Below, piece by piece: positions 46,501-58,261 of a stretch of DNA of 64,000 nt (position 1 is the stretch's first letter; every line of letters begins with the position of its first letter). The position numbers and the translations under genes were made by a program. The notes beneath the pieces were generated by a model, which worked only from the letters and a program-made list of their open reading frames with translations, did no database searches and was not told the DNA's origin. Source of the DNA: Xiphias gladius (taxonomy: Eukaryota; Chordata; Actinopteri; Istiophoriformes; Xiphiidae); contig NC_053412.1 of the NCBI RefSeq assembly GCF_016859285.1, forward strand, positions 6,199,789-6,263,788, given 5' to 3'.

Positions 46501-48667
46501 CTGTAAACTGGCCTTCCGCATTTTTCCACTTGTACACAGAAGATCATTCTTCTTCAAAATAACAACCCTCACCCATCTATGGGTTTGGGACAATATGAGT
46601 AGAACACTGTGTGTAAACATCACCTGCTTAATATTAAAAAAAGAAAAACTTTTGAAAAAGTATCTCATACACGTGAACACATTTGACTCTTGGTTCTAAA
46701 GTCTAACAAAACAGGTTACGCCTGAGAGATGACATAGCTGATATATTAAATTAATAATTAATTTAATTTTTTTTAACAGCAATTTAATAATAATTTACCT
46801 TACACATTTTCCCCCTTTAGATTAATAAAAATAGACCTTTACAAATAGATCAGCTTCATAGGTGAGTGCCTATGAAGTGAGCCCCTTTAAATGTGCTGTA
46901 TAAAAAATGAATTATTATCATAAGCTATAGAGTGGTCAGACAACATCCACTGGTTGAATCAGCTGCACGACTTGCGTGCCTTGATGAGTGGGAGGACAAA
47001 ATATTTCATTAACAGTGATATGTCAATCTAGCAGAATAAAGCCATTATTTATTGGATAAAAACTTTGTTGGGATCCTCACCTGGCTGAAGGTTGGTTTGT
47101 TGTGCAATCTCGAGCAGCGGTCTCCATGTCTGCAAGCTCCAATTTTAAAATAGAAGGAACAATTGACCCTGGAAAAGAAGGAAAAGTGTCATCACACTCA
47201 TAGTTTGCCTTTACTTCAATGGAACTGGTAAAGGACAAGGCTGATAACATATTTTTTTTTTTGTAATTACACAAAAAGACAAAATCCAATAAAACCATAC
47301 ATGGGACTCCAGTGCTCATGTTACTCCCATGTTCATTGTGACGAGTGAACATGTCACGCAGTCCAGCAGTGTGACTGTTTTTAACGTATTTTCAATAGTT
47401 TGTGGACAAGAACTGAGTTCTACGGCAAAGAGAAATGACCTATATCAGATTTCGACAACACGGGCAACACTTATAATTAGGATCAGCTGGTGGTTTCGGT
47501 TATTTCATGGGATTTGTTGGCTGTATGTGTGTCAAAAGAAACCCTACAGCCAGACCAATCCTTCTAAACAACCAGACCTACAGTAGAAGGTCATAGGACC
47601 ACTTAAATGGGTATGGGAGCTTTATTGATATATCATTCTCACAGTACTAAACTAGGTATATTGTTTGGAAGTTATATTACCACAATGAGTGTGTTTACAT
47701 GTGCACGAGTACCCTGGTTAGGATTAGGCTTTTGAAGTATCCTGGTAATGTGCTGCACATTTAAACATCTCCTCCCGATTTAAGAAACCTGGATGAAACC
47801 TGAATCGGGTGCCTTGATAAGTTCATCTATCAAGGCACCCGATTCAGGTTTCATTATTTGTTGGTACAGAACGTAGTGGCTGAGATGTTGAGAAACCCGG
47901 GGTTACGCCTGGCATGTAGACGTACTTATTTATTTTATCACATCCTTTTCTTGGTTTTAAACCTCTGACCAAGCAATACATTTATTTTTGTCCACTTAAC
48001 TGAATGAATGCAATGAACATTACACGGCTCTGCTTGGCTATTTTGACCACTGCTTTGTTTTAAACTATCTCGGAGACCACCAGGTAGCCATACTCCAAAT
48101 AATCGTCACATTATTGTGATAAACGCACGACAAACATATCGCGACAATTGTCTGTTTCAACCGCAAACAGTTTCTTAGCCTCAAATGTGTAGAAAGCATT
48201 TTGCTGCACTCCACCGGCAAAAAGGAACAAAACAACCCGCCTGAACAAGACAACTACTCTGCTAACAACCGCATTTATTGACCAGGGCATGCGTTACCTG
48301 GCTGTTTAATAACCAACAAAGTATGCTTCCGGTGTTTATGCGTGTACCTGAAACCTAGTGAACATTTTGTAAAATAAAACGTGTTGGCGCAAACCAAAAG
48401 CACACAGTAGCTGCTGGTTAGCTAAGGTGTCTTCGTGAGTTTCATTCAATGCGTTAGCTGACCGTTAGCTTCCTCTTGCTAATTTAAGCTTTACTGAGAC
48501 ATTCAGCGGCGCTGCGTCTACAAACTGAGAGCCGCCGGCGATGGAGAAGAACCGCTGCAAACACAGTTCGCATACAACTAATCGTTTGGGGGACTATAAC
48601 AATAATTATTAAATAAAACTTACTTGTCTTTCTCTGTGCCGAAAATGGACGCCAGGTACTCCGCCAT
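40584..48667 (-). CDS. u2af1: U2 small nuclear RNA auxiliary factor 1 (U2AF35), complete
   Basis: Small subunit of the nuclear U2AF heterodimer, which recognises the 3' splice-site AG during spliceosome assembly. Coding exons in transcript order: 48667-48624, 47168-47081, 46280-46214, 43816-43767, 43062-42964, 42659-42526, 40892-40800, 40692-40584. Total 684 bases, 227 residues, in frame. The order is: N-terminus [15 protein letters not shown], first CCCH zinc finger ([20 protein letters not shown]), U2AF-homology RRM ([16 protein letters not shown] to [12 protein letters not shown]), second CCCH finger ([17 protein letters not shown]), and an Arg/Ser tail ending RERSGRF. The serine and glutamine equivalent to human S34 and Q157 are present. 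Human is 240 residues; the difference is the missing glycine run in the tail. The last intron is only 107 bases. cbs adjacency matches human 21q22.3. Confidence 0.97.
43153..43184. repeat. Perfect 14-bp hairpin in u2af1 intron
   Basis: Arms 43153-43166 and 43171-43184 are exact reverse complements with a TTAG loop. Confidence 0.95.
45927..45960. repeat. 15-bp hairpin with one mismatch in u2af1 intron
   Basis: Arms 45927-45941 and 45946-45960 pair except for one A/A mismatch; the loop is AGGA. Confidence 0.9.
47690..47935. mobile_element. Putative MITE-like element with a perfect 27-bp central hairpin
   Basis: The core is a perfect inverted repeat, 47793-47819 against 47828-47854, with an 8-base loop. 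About 95 bases outward on the left is GTGTTTACATG, and about 65 bases outward on the right is CATGTAGACGTAC. These match each other in inverse orientation over about ten bases, as degenerate terminal repeats would. No coding capacity is present. It lies in the first intron of u2af1. Element limits and class are inferred. Confidence 0.5.
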
Positions 48668-48720
48668 TTTCGGCTCGTCGGAGACGTAGTGTTGTACGTC
48701 ATTACGTAAAGGGAGGGGGG
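48668..48720 (-). promoter_or_regulatory. u2af1: Putative u2af1 promoter with CRE-like site
   Basis: A TGACGTA motif (minus strand, within 48695-48701) lies about 30 bases before the ATG, next to a second TACGTAA-like palindrome. A G-run follows at 48711-48724. It may lie in the 5' UTR; the regulatory role is inferred. Confidence 0.35.
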
Positions 48721-48963
48721 GGGGTGCGCAGTCGCTACCACCCGACGACACGCACTGACCCTGAACGCCACATATCTGCGCTGTTGTTACAGGAAAAAAA
48801 AAAGTATTTATTCCTCAACAACAATGGTTTTCTTCTTATCTCAGATAAGCCTACTTGTCTTATTGCTCGAATGCCCTCAAGACGTCGCTACAATTAGTCA
48901 GTCTTGTAATTTGTCGTTTTCTTCCTCTCCCCCGAGATTTACACAACAACAGTTGAGTATTAC

Positions 48964-49233
48964 AGAGGTGGAAAGTAACTGAGTACATCAAATATGTACC
49001 TCAAGTACAGATTTGATGTACTTGAATTTTACTTGAGTATTTCCTTTTCCTTCTACTTAAAAACTATGATGCATTGTAATTGATGAAACTACTCGTGATA
49101 AAGTAGGTAAAGTTAGCTAAATGCAACCGTTATGATAATCCTACAGTTTAATATATTAACTATATAATACTACAACACTCTGAAAGCGGCCATACTGAGT
49201 ACTTTTACTTTTGATACACAGATTACACATTGC

Positions 49234-49282
<49 letters not shown>

Positions 49283-49400
49283 TCTGTACTTTTATTTGGG
49301 AAATAATTGGCAAACAGGCCCTCTACTTGCAATGGAGTGTTTTTACAATGAGGTATTATTACTTTTACTTCAGTAAAAGGATCTGAAAGCTACAGAATAA
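48964..49400 (+). mobile_element. Teleost non-autonomous DNA-transposon-like repeat
   Basis: Begins GAGGTGGAAAGTAACTGAGT and continues with TACTTGAATTTTACTTGAGT. It closes with a mirrored block near TTACTTTTACTTCAGTAAAA. This arrangement is one of the commonest short dispersed elements in fish genomes. The right terminus is degraded. An (ATA)n microsatellite is embedded. Confidence 0.6.
49233..49282. repeat. (ATA)n microsatellite
   Basis: About 16 uninterrupted trinucleotide units inside the preceding element. Confidence 0.95.
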
Positions 49401-50656
49401 GGTTTTACATGAAAAATGTAGAATAAGCTCATATAATGCATTGTAAGGGTCAGGCCACTTGTAAGATGACAACTTGTTAAGGGTTTCAGAATGCCAATTT
49501 TCAGGACAGATACTGAAGTGGGCCAACGTTTTACTGATGATTATGTATTTTTAGGTGGGTAAAGTTTAGAATCTGGCTCTTTTTTGTAGTATTTTAGGCT
49601 ACATTTGCCACTTTACCCACACTTTTACCTAACAGTGCTCAAGTTGGGGGACTTACAAGAAATAGGGTGAAAGATAGCTAAAATGGAATCAGCAGAGCTT
49701 GACATATCCTGACTTTTTGTCTTAAGCATAGATCAAGCCCCCTAAACACTGGATCCTATATTTCCCATAATACAGCTGGTCAACCCTGACATCATTACAG
49801 TTGTTTTTTCAGACTTTACAAAGTTTCCTCCAGAGCCACAAAAGACACTATACAACTGTTTTCACAGGCTAAACAGTACTGTCTTTAACAAGTCATCTGA
49901 ACTTGATGTGAAAAATTGGTGGAGTGCTCTTTTAAAACATGAATGAGGATGAGGATCATTGATAAAGAAACAGTCCACAGGCTGACGGTGTTGCCTGATA
50001 GCAACCCCGCGCACGACAGAGAGTGGCCATTAAAACTCAGGGGGCCGTAGCATCCGCATCTTCTCTTCAGTGCACTGAATATCCTCCCCTCAAACCACAA
50101 CACTGTGCACAGGGCCAAAAAAGTTTGCAGGAGATGCAGACAGCAAATACAAAAAGAAAGGGAGAGAGGAGAGGAAGTGAGCTTGACGAAGGTGAACCAC
50201 AGACACTGTTAAGAAGTAATGACGAAAATGTAAAGGTGCACAGACTGAAATGAGTCGGAAATGAAGAGCTTATGTTGGGGGGGTTGGGGGTTGTAATAAA
50301 ACATAACATCTATGCCATAACTGTATCGTAGCAGAGTCGGCGCCTGAAACTGTGGGAACGCCCCGTTTTGAAAAGGTTCAATGCATTGGACCTGCAACAT
50401 TTGCAGAACCAAGACCACCCACCGACTTACATTCACCTCAACTTCAGTCACATCCCCTACTTTCAAGGGGAAAGAGGCAGCAGTAGGAAGGGAGCAGACA
50501 GAGTAGAAAGAGGAAGCAGCATGTAGATACAGTGAGTAGCTCCGAACAGCACTTCTCTATTTTGTTTAAACAAATAATGATGCGCTTAGAGGGACATACA
50601 CCATTTGGATTGTCTGCCTCTGGAAGAAGACACGAGGGTTTCTTAGTATTCCCATC
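49401..50656. other. Spacer upstream of the BTLA gene
   Basis: No exon or recognisable repeat. The proximal end should hold the promoter and 5' UTR of the BTLA gene, but no core promoter motif could be fixed. Confidence 0.4.
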
Positions 50657-53615
50657 ATGAGGCCTAACCACTGCTGGAACGTCCTGCATGTGCCCATGTT
50701 GGCAGCACTGGTTCTCACCTTAAACGCTGACAGTAAGTTATTTTTTGCGTATTTTGCTATCTCAGTATTTGTGTGGTGCTACCTGCAGATCTTTGATGTG
50801 TTAAATCAGGCCTTCGGACTAAAAAGTCAGCTCATTTTATGTTGTCGGGAGAGCTGCAAAGCCACTATCCAATTTCTGTGGTTAAGGGTTGGAGGGATGA
50901 TTTCTGTAAGGGTCCTGAAGTTTAAAGTGCTGTGTACAAGTCCACACTGGATTCGGATTTTTAAAAGGACAGAATCCGCGTACATTTACATCCCAAAAAC
51001 CACCATCGGCTCACCAACAGCTATCGAAGTAGGTTGATTGTGAGTGGACCATGATTCTGCCTTAAGCATATAACATAAGCGTTTCAGCTGAAAAAAGTGC
51101 TTCTTGCGGAGGGTGTTTTTCATGAGTGTGGGAGCTTGATGGAAACCATAAGAGATTTAGTTTCTCACATTATGAAGCAGAAAATATATCTCTGAAAGCA
51201 AGGCAGAGAAAAACATTTTTTTCCTAGAACTTACTCATTAGCTTCATGAATCATCTACCCAATCCATGTGATTTTGAAGTGTTGATTTAGACAACAGAGG
51301 TTGAAATTCATCCTTTTGCAATAAGAAGTACTACTGTGATTTCTTCTTTTAATAAGCAGTGCTGACTATGAGTGAATGACTTTATTCACAGCCACACTTT
51401 CATTCATGTATGTCCACATTTGATCATAATGAATTTTACAGCTAGACTGAATGATTAAGTGCTCCTATACGGGCGGAGAACATTCTCCCACTTATAACAA
51501 AAATAACCTATTTAAAAAGCCATTGGTTTAAACATAAGTGCATCATCTCAAATCTGAGAACAGAGCTGTGTCTTTTCAGTCATGTAAAGGTGACACTTTG
51601 CACTTACGTGTTTTTTACAGGACAGTGGCAAGCCCCATTGTTTTGGATATATACGGTAGATGTTTAAATTTCCACCTCTTCAGATCATGTGACATGTCCG
51701 AAAGCTCCAGAACAGCTACTAAATGGACCTTGTAGGGGGACTGTTTTGTCAACTGCTGTTTCCAAGGTCAATAATGAAGTCATGCACAAGCTTTATGGTT
51801 AAACTGAGATATGTGGCTTTAAAGTTCCCCCATGAGACATTCTGCTTTAGGTGGGGTTCACTCTGACTTCCTTCAACAGTCGCTGGATTTGTGAATTGTA
51901 TTCAAACTCATCACAAAAATGAATATGCTTTCATTTTTTACTGTAGTTACTCATGCATCATGTTTACTTGTCTTTTTCCCTTGTATTATTGCATATGATG
52001 GTACTTCTTTCCGGTGTGACTTTCACAGTCTTACCAAGACAGTATTGTTAATGGATATCAAATATGTGTATAGTGGCCTCTAACTAATATAACAACTCCC
52101 ATCGACCAATCTTTGTAGAAGACACTTTGTCATAAGATATAATGTTGTTGGTATAAAGAAGGCTTTATTGGACTCAAATTCAACTGTTTCATAGTATCAT
52201 GCAAAGATAGATTCATTTTATCATTTGTAATCTGCATGTATTGTCATTTTCCTTTTGCAGGCAAAGACTCGGACTGTTTCGTAGAAATTAGAGTACGCCG
52301 CAAAACGGTTTATGAAGCTTTGGCTGGAGCAGACCTTAGGATTAACTGCACAGTCGCTTTCTGCAACAATTCATCACCAGCAGTGTCCTGGTATAAAGTT
52401 GAGGAAATTTCTGTCCCTGTCAATGTCAACGGTCTCAGTCACGTTAAAACGGAGTGGAAAGAGTTAAGCCGTTCAGAAGGGATATCGTATTTGATTTTCC
52501 AGGAAATACGCAGCAGCGACTCAGGTCTGTATCAGTGTTGGAGTGGAAACGGTGTGAGTCATAGCATCAATGTCTCTGTCCATGGTGAGTGCGACTTTTT
52601 CAGTAATTTATACATGTACTGTATATCGGACTTGACTCTCAAAGGAAGCCTGTGTTTATAGTTGAAGCTGATCTTACCACCGTGGCATGGACGGATGACA
52701 CATGTAAGAAAAGTTTATTTATAGCGTTTTGCAGTGATACTGCTATTCCACCTCCTTTCCATGCCTTAACATTCGTCTGAATCCTAAAACATTTTTTATT
52801 CTTTCAAACACTGTAGCCTCTATAACTTAGGTTTAAATACAGTACATAAACGCACATTCATGTTGAGTCAAACTTCTTTTCTTTTCTTGCAGATGCCACA
52901 ACTTCTAATCCTGAAACCCCACAAAATCTATGGATATACGTGTACTCTGCTGCCGGGATTGTGGCGTTCGTCATCATGGTGATAGTAACATCTGTCATGT
53001 CAGTGCGAGGGTGTAAAAGTGAGATGCTCAAATTTCTTTATTAATTTAATCCTGTATTCCAAGATAAAATGACAAGTATTTGAATAATTATGCCATGTAG
53101 TGCATATTAATGAGACTGAAAACAATAACTAATTTAACCAAAATGTCCATCATGCAGGGAAATCAAAGAGAGAGACAGACACTGAAAATCAGGTAAGATA
53201 AGAATGTAGTTCAAACTTATATCCTCTTTATCCCATTTTATTCCTTCAAACAGTTTAATGCAATATACTTTGTTGGTGTGTACAGTACATGGCAATCCCC
53301 ATGTTTGAGCAACCCTTCCCACACGCCAGCCTCCAGCCCTCGCCAAGAGAGAGCCCCTCTGCCCCGCCACCTCGGAGATCTACCCGGAGAAAGGCACCGG
53401 CCCCACGTCCCAATGAGTCGACGTTGCCGAGAGATAGTGAGCATGTTTACGACAGGACTAAAAAGGACAGGGACAGACAGAGGAATGGGATGGAGGAGGA
53501 AGGGAGTTCCGTTGTGTATGCTGCACTCAACCATCAGATGCCGCCGGGGGCTGCTGTTCGGCCGCCGAGGCCACGGGAGGAGTTTTCAGAGTACGCGGCT
53601 ATTTGTGTCTCTTAA
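50657..53615 (+). CDS. btla: B- and T-lymphocyte attenuator (BTLA)-like receptor, complete
   Basis: Single-pass immune inhibitory receptor. Exons: 50657-50732 (leader), 52261-52584 (Ig), 52893-53018 (stalk and membrane), 53158-53192, 53286-53615; 891 bases, 296 residues. Residues 1-25 are a signal peptide (MLAALVLTLNAD). The Ig domain at about 27-133 keeps the four cysteines expected in BTLA: SDC, INC, AFC and YQC, corresponding to human C34-C63 and C58-C115. The transmembrane segment is about 147-169. The tail has three tyrosine motifs in the human BTLA order: HVYDRT (Tyr242, the Grb2-site position), SVVYAALNH (Tyr265, ITIM; human IVYASLNH) and FSEYAAICVS (Tyr290; human TEYASICVRS). In mammals BTLA binds HVEM and recruits SHP phosphatases; that role is inferred here. 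An optional in-frame mini-exon (52662-52703) would add 14 residues. Identity rests on the tail and cysteine pattern. Confidence 0.85.
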
Positions 53616-55947
53616 AGACCCAACACCCACTTGACTGAATCACTTCAAAGCGGAGGAAATCTCACATTATGCAGAGTAATTCTTTCAAATTTTTTTTTTT
53701 TTCTTGAGGCTGATATAACCGCTCACACTAGAGGACCACTGGCGAACATGTCAAACTGGAACTTTCCAGAGGAGCTTAGGATGTAAACGGCTCTGGGAGG
53801 AAGGCAATTTAAAGAGGATACAATGACCCTCTCACAGCAACGACTGCTGATACAGAAAACACCTCCTGGACTGGGTCTTTTTTTTTTTTTCCTCCTGCAT
53901 TTTTGTAAAAACTGCTCTTTTATCACAAAATTAGCATGCTACAGCACAGACCGGTCCACCCAGTCTACTTGAGAGACTGAACGTGACATACTCTGCATTG
54001 AGGAAAGCCCAGTCTGTGCACAGCTATACAATCCAGAGAAAGAGGCGTGATAAGTGAAAACGCCCGTGTAGGTGTAACATGGGTGTGTAGGGCTTTTAAC
54101 ATTCATAACTATGCAGTTAGCAAGAATGTGATAAATAATATCCTTCCTACAAAGAAGCTGACTAGCCAGAATATGTTTTGTTGAATTGCTAACATGCTAT
54201 TGTCAGTTTTCCCTATTCAGTGACCTTTCATGCTAATAATTTTGGACAAGGTAAATAGTTTACAACACTTGTTAGCATGTACTTAGCAACAGCTTGAAGA
54301 CAAAAGACGACGAGGTACTTAAATAGCTAGTAAGATTGCCTGATTAACACCGTAAAACTGTAGTAACCTTCTTTGTTTTGCTTGCTTTACCTGGAAGGGT
54401 TGGTGCGAGATTTTTGGTCATTTCAGGTTGTGAGCTGCCAAATTGCAGGCGCGTCATCGACCCTCACTTCGATATGTAAATCGAGAGCATTTAGAGGTTA
54501 AAGGATGAGGTTAGTGATATTCGACATATTTCTTAATGTCAATAAATCCCATGACAAGACTGAAACCAACAACAAATTGACCCCACTAACAAGTATTGTC
54601 TTTGAAGCCAAAGCCTGATATATTTTATTCCTCTGTGCCATAGAGCTCCATTGTCCAAAAAGTATTAAAAACACATAAATTGGCCAGTGACATGTTCCTT
54701 TATTACGATGAACAGGGCCAATTTAATTTAAAGTCAATTTCAACTGCTGACTAGAGCAAAAAATGAGTATTAATCCGCTACTGAAAATAGCCCCCAACCA
54801 TCTCGTTCTTTACACCTGTTTGAGTAACATTTGCTAAAACCTACAATACCCACTTTCCACCAGGAGATTACATTTTATAAAAATGAAAGCAAACTTTGTA
54901 ACCTTGTGCCCCATTTTTAAAGAGTTGAATCTAGGTCTTTTCTGTGATAGGAGCCAGTTGGCTTGGGGCTGAACGTCACAAACAGGGTGAAAAGTCAGCA
55001 AGTGTTGAAAGATGGACTACTTTCTGTTGGATTTTGTTTTTTTGTTTTTTTATTGGATTTGTTGACAATGAACATATAATAATATGTATAATACATATAA
55101 TATTGATAGTAATATTTTTTAAAAAAAAACAGAGTTACACCAGCCTTATCCTCTAAGATACAAGAGAAAAAGGAATAAATCAGGCTACAAATCCTTCAGA
55201 ATCTGTAGATTGACCGCATGGGAAAGGCCAAAAGCTGCACTATGTCTTACCAAACTGGATGTATTTAACCAGAAATGTTCTAACCTTTTCTACAACTAGT
55301 GTGGTTTTCTTTGTGATCTTGGTTTGAATGATTTGTGTCATGTACTCACTGTACATCAAAACTGTGACTTGTGCTGTTGCACATCCCTGAATTGAATTTA
55401 CTCTTCTGAGTATCATCGCATCTGAAAACAGTAATGGTTTCATTAGCTTACAACCTGTAACATATCAACCATTCATACATTTTCTGACTATTTGAATGAC
55501 TAATGAGCTTTTATAATTTTGTGTTCCACAAACCTTTAGGATTACCAATTGTGATTCTTTAACTGGGAAACTGAGAATGTAATAATTACCTGATCGTTTT
55601 GTGCAATCAAATAACATAATGTGTATCCATAATTGGTCGATATGAATTCAGATTATATGATGCCATCACTGCTGACACACTTATGTACCTTGTTTGTTTT
55701 TTGTAAAACAATTTATGCTAAGGAAGAAGGGATGTTTACTTGTTACCAAAGGTTGAAAAAAAGATGTGTGCTGCAAATGTCCTGAGCGTATTAGCCTTCC
55801 TAGCGTTAACTGTAATAGACATGCACCAAGGACCACCGAAAAAACAGGAAGTAAAGTCAACCACCAGTCATTTACTGTCATATGTCGAGCAAATCTGTAT
55901 AAGGAGTTTAAAGGGGGTGGGTAGCTGGTTCTTTCAGTGTTTCTACC
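53616..55947. other. BTLA 3' UTR and spacer to the second copy
   Basis: No exon found. AATAAA hexamers near 54540 and 55174 are candidate polyadenylation signals for the first copy. Poly(T) runs and AT-rich sequence fill the rest. Confidence 0.45.
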
Positions 55948-58261
55948 ATGAGACCTAATTACTACCTGACAATCCTTTATGTCTCTGTCTTTGTGGTACC
56001 TGTCTTCATTTTTGAAGCTTATAGTAAGTTATTGTTTACTATTTCTAGATCGCTCACTCAGTCCGAGCAGCTCTTTGTTACGGCCTTTGTTTCTCTGACG
56101 CAAAGTAATGTGTTCACAAATATGAAACTGAATTTTTTAAATTATGTTCAAGGCTATGAAGACTGAAAAAGTTACAATATTGCAATATTAAACTTGACAA
56201 AGAAATAAAACCCGTGATAAGAGTCAACTAAATTCCTATTAAGGAAAACATTAAATTAATATACCATTTATATAATAATGTTATTACTGTACAGCCTTAC
56301 TCTGTGAAAAAAAACTAAAAAAGACCCAAAGACGGTTTAACACAAATGGCTGTTAAACTGATAAAATGTGAATTTGTAAAAAGGGTCTGTGATGCTGTAA
56401 TACACATTTTAGTTCATTGTTTGCACCTCTGGAGGATCTTTATAGAGTACGTGTCGGCTGGGATGAAATGGAGCATTTCTGATATTTCCCCATATACTTT
56501 CCCCCCTTCCTTTTACTGATAAAAAAATTTTAACAATACATTGAAGAAGAATGAAATTAGTTTTGACACACAAAAAAAAGGATGACTAAATGTAATTTCG
56601 TTTGGATTATAAGGCAAACCCTGATCCCAGCCTAAACGCTACCATTCAGTGATACAAACCTTGACATACTATATTTAATTAGAAGAATTCATTACAGGCA
56701 GCTCACAACCTGAGAGGCTCAGCCCAGGGTAGAAAATTGCCTTATCCACAAAGATGTCAAAGATGATTTCCAATCCTGCAAAAGCTGATCTGAATTTTCA
56801 GTTTGATAGCCTAAGATCCAACTTTTTCTGTGATCTAATTCATTTCAGTATCATTGCTACAAGTTGATTTTTTTTTTTTTTTTTTTTTAAACTTTCATAT
56901 TCTGTAATCATCAGCTGGTATCAAATTTGCGATCTAGGATGAGGACGAATATACCAGCAATTTTAATATTAGGTTTTGTCATTTTCCTTTTGCAGGCAAA
57001 GACTCGGACTGTTTCGTAGAAATTAGAGTACGCCGCAAAACGGTTTATGAAGCTTTGGCTGGAGCAGACCTTAGGATTAACTGCACAGTCGCTTTCTGCA
57101 ACAATTCATCACCAGCAGTGTCCTGGTATAAAGTTGAGGAAATTTCTCTCCCTGATCTGTATCAGCGTGGAAGCGGAAACGGTGTGAGTCACACCATGAA
57201 TGTCTCTGTTCATGGTGAGTGTGACTTTCTGGACAATAGGACTCTATCCATACTAGGATACAGGAAACTATTTATAACTGCTACTGAATGAAGGATGAAT
57301 TACCATTTTTCTGGCTAATAAGCACTCGGCAATATCGAGCCCACCACAGTTATGTGGATGACTTTGGAACCAGGTAAGAACTTAATTCAGTCTCTGACAG
57401 TGGTGTTGCTGTCCCACCTGCATTGTATGGCCGATGCAGCACACGTGTCACATGAATCCTAAAACACTTTTCTGCATGAATTAAGTTTACATACATCACT
57501 GCTTCTCTGATACCGAGTCAAATGTCCTCTTCTCTCTTGAAGGGGACCAAACGGCTCAGGACACTTTCTGGCAATATGTGTACCGTGTCGTTGGAGTCAT
57601 GGGGTTCGTCGTCATAGTGATAGCTACATGTGTTACACCAAAGCGAAGGTGTAAAGGTGAGACACTCTGGATTTCTTTCCCTACGGTAACTGTTTGATTC
57701 CTCAGGGTCAGTCAGCACCGCACTCTGCAGGCCTCCAGTTGAAAGGATCAGGTCCCACCTGACAAATAAAATATTGAAAAACAGGTTAAAAATGCAAAAA
57801 AAAAAAAAAAAAACCACAACAAGAATAAATATGTAAATGAATAATATGTAATATGTAAATCTCACCTGGACTTTGTGCTTTTGGATTCCTATAAATCAGG
57901 CTGTAATAATACAGAAGTGAAATTTCTTACATGAGAAACTGCTATTGTTTAATCTAACAAGACTGTGCGTCAGTGCGTGTCCTCTATGTAACACATTTAC
58001 AGGTAAATACTTTTGTTTCCTGTAAAGGGATCAATCTTTGTGCACACATCCTGTACAAGTACCTCTTTTAAATGTGATTGCTTGTCTATATTGGTGTGTG
58101 TGTGTGTGTTTGCATATCTGTTCTTTCTGCTCTCTGGTGATGATGACCAAAGTAGCTTTTCTTCTTTGGGTACAGTGTCTGATGTGCGTTCGCGAGCAGA
58201 TAGACTGACGATCGACGAACAGGAAGCAGAATTAAACCACGCGTCACATAACCATATGTGA
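55948..58261 (+). CDS. BTLA-like tandem paralogue with truncated Ig domain, possibly decaying
   Basis: Second copy with the same exon plan: leader 55948-56023 (76 bases, the same length as in the upstream gene, MRPNYYLTILYVSVFV), Ig exon 56996-57214, membrane exon 57543-57656 (FWQYVYRVVGVMGFVVIVIA) and a possible last exon 58176-58261. Joined, these are open for 164 residues. The Ig exon is 105 bases shorter than in the upstream gene, an in-frame loss of 35 codons between strands C and F. The canonical second Ig cysteine is arginine (LYQRGSGNG for LYQCWSGNG). The proposed tail (VSDVRSRADRLTIDEQ) has no tyrosine and thus no ITIM; it is supported only by phase and an acceptor. This could be a recently broken gene, a decoy receptor, or a copy whose true tail I missed. 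The open frame and intact splice sites argue against an old pseudogene. Confidence 0.5.

Noticed and set aside
52236-52661. 141-codon open frame spanning the BTLA Ig exon
   Set aside because: It starts in intron and reads past a GTGAGT donor. The true exon is 52261-52584.
53278-53634. Alternative frame of 118 codons overlapping the BTLA tail exon
   Set aside because: The tail frame with VVYAAL and SEYAAI matches BTLA; the other frame is a shadow.
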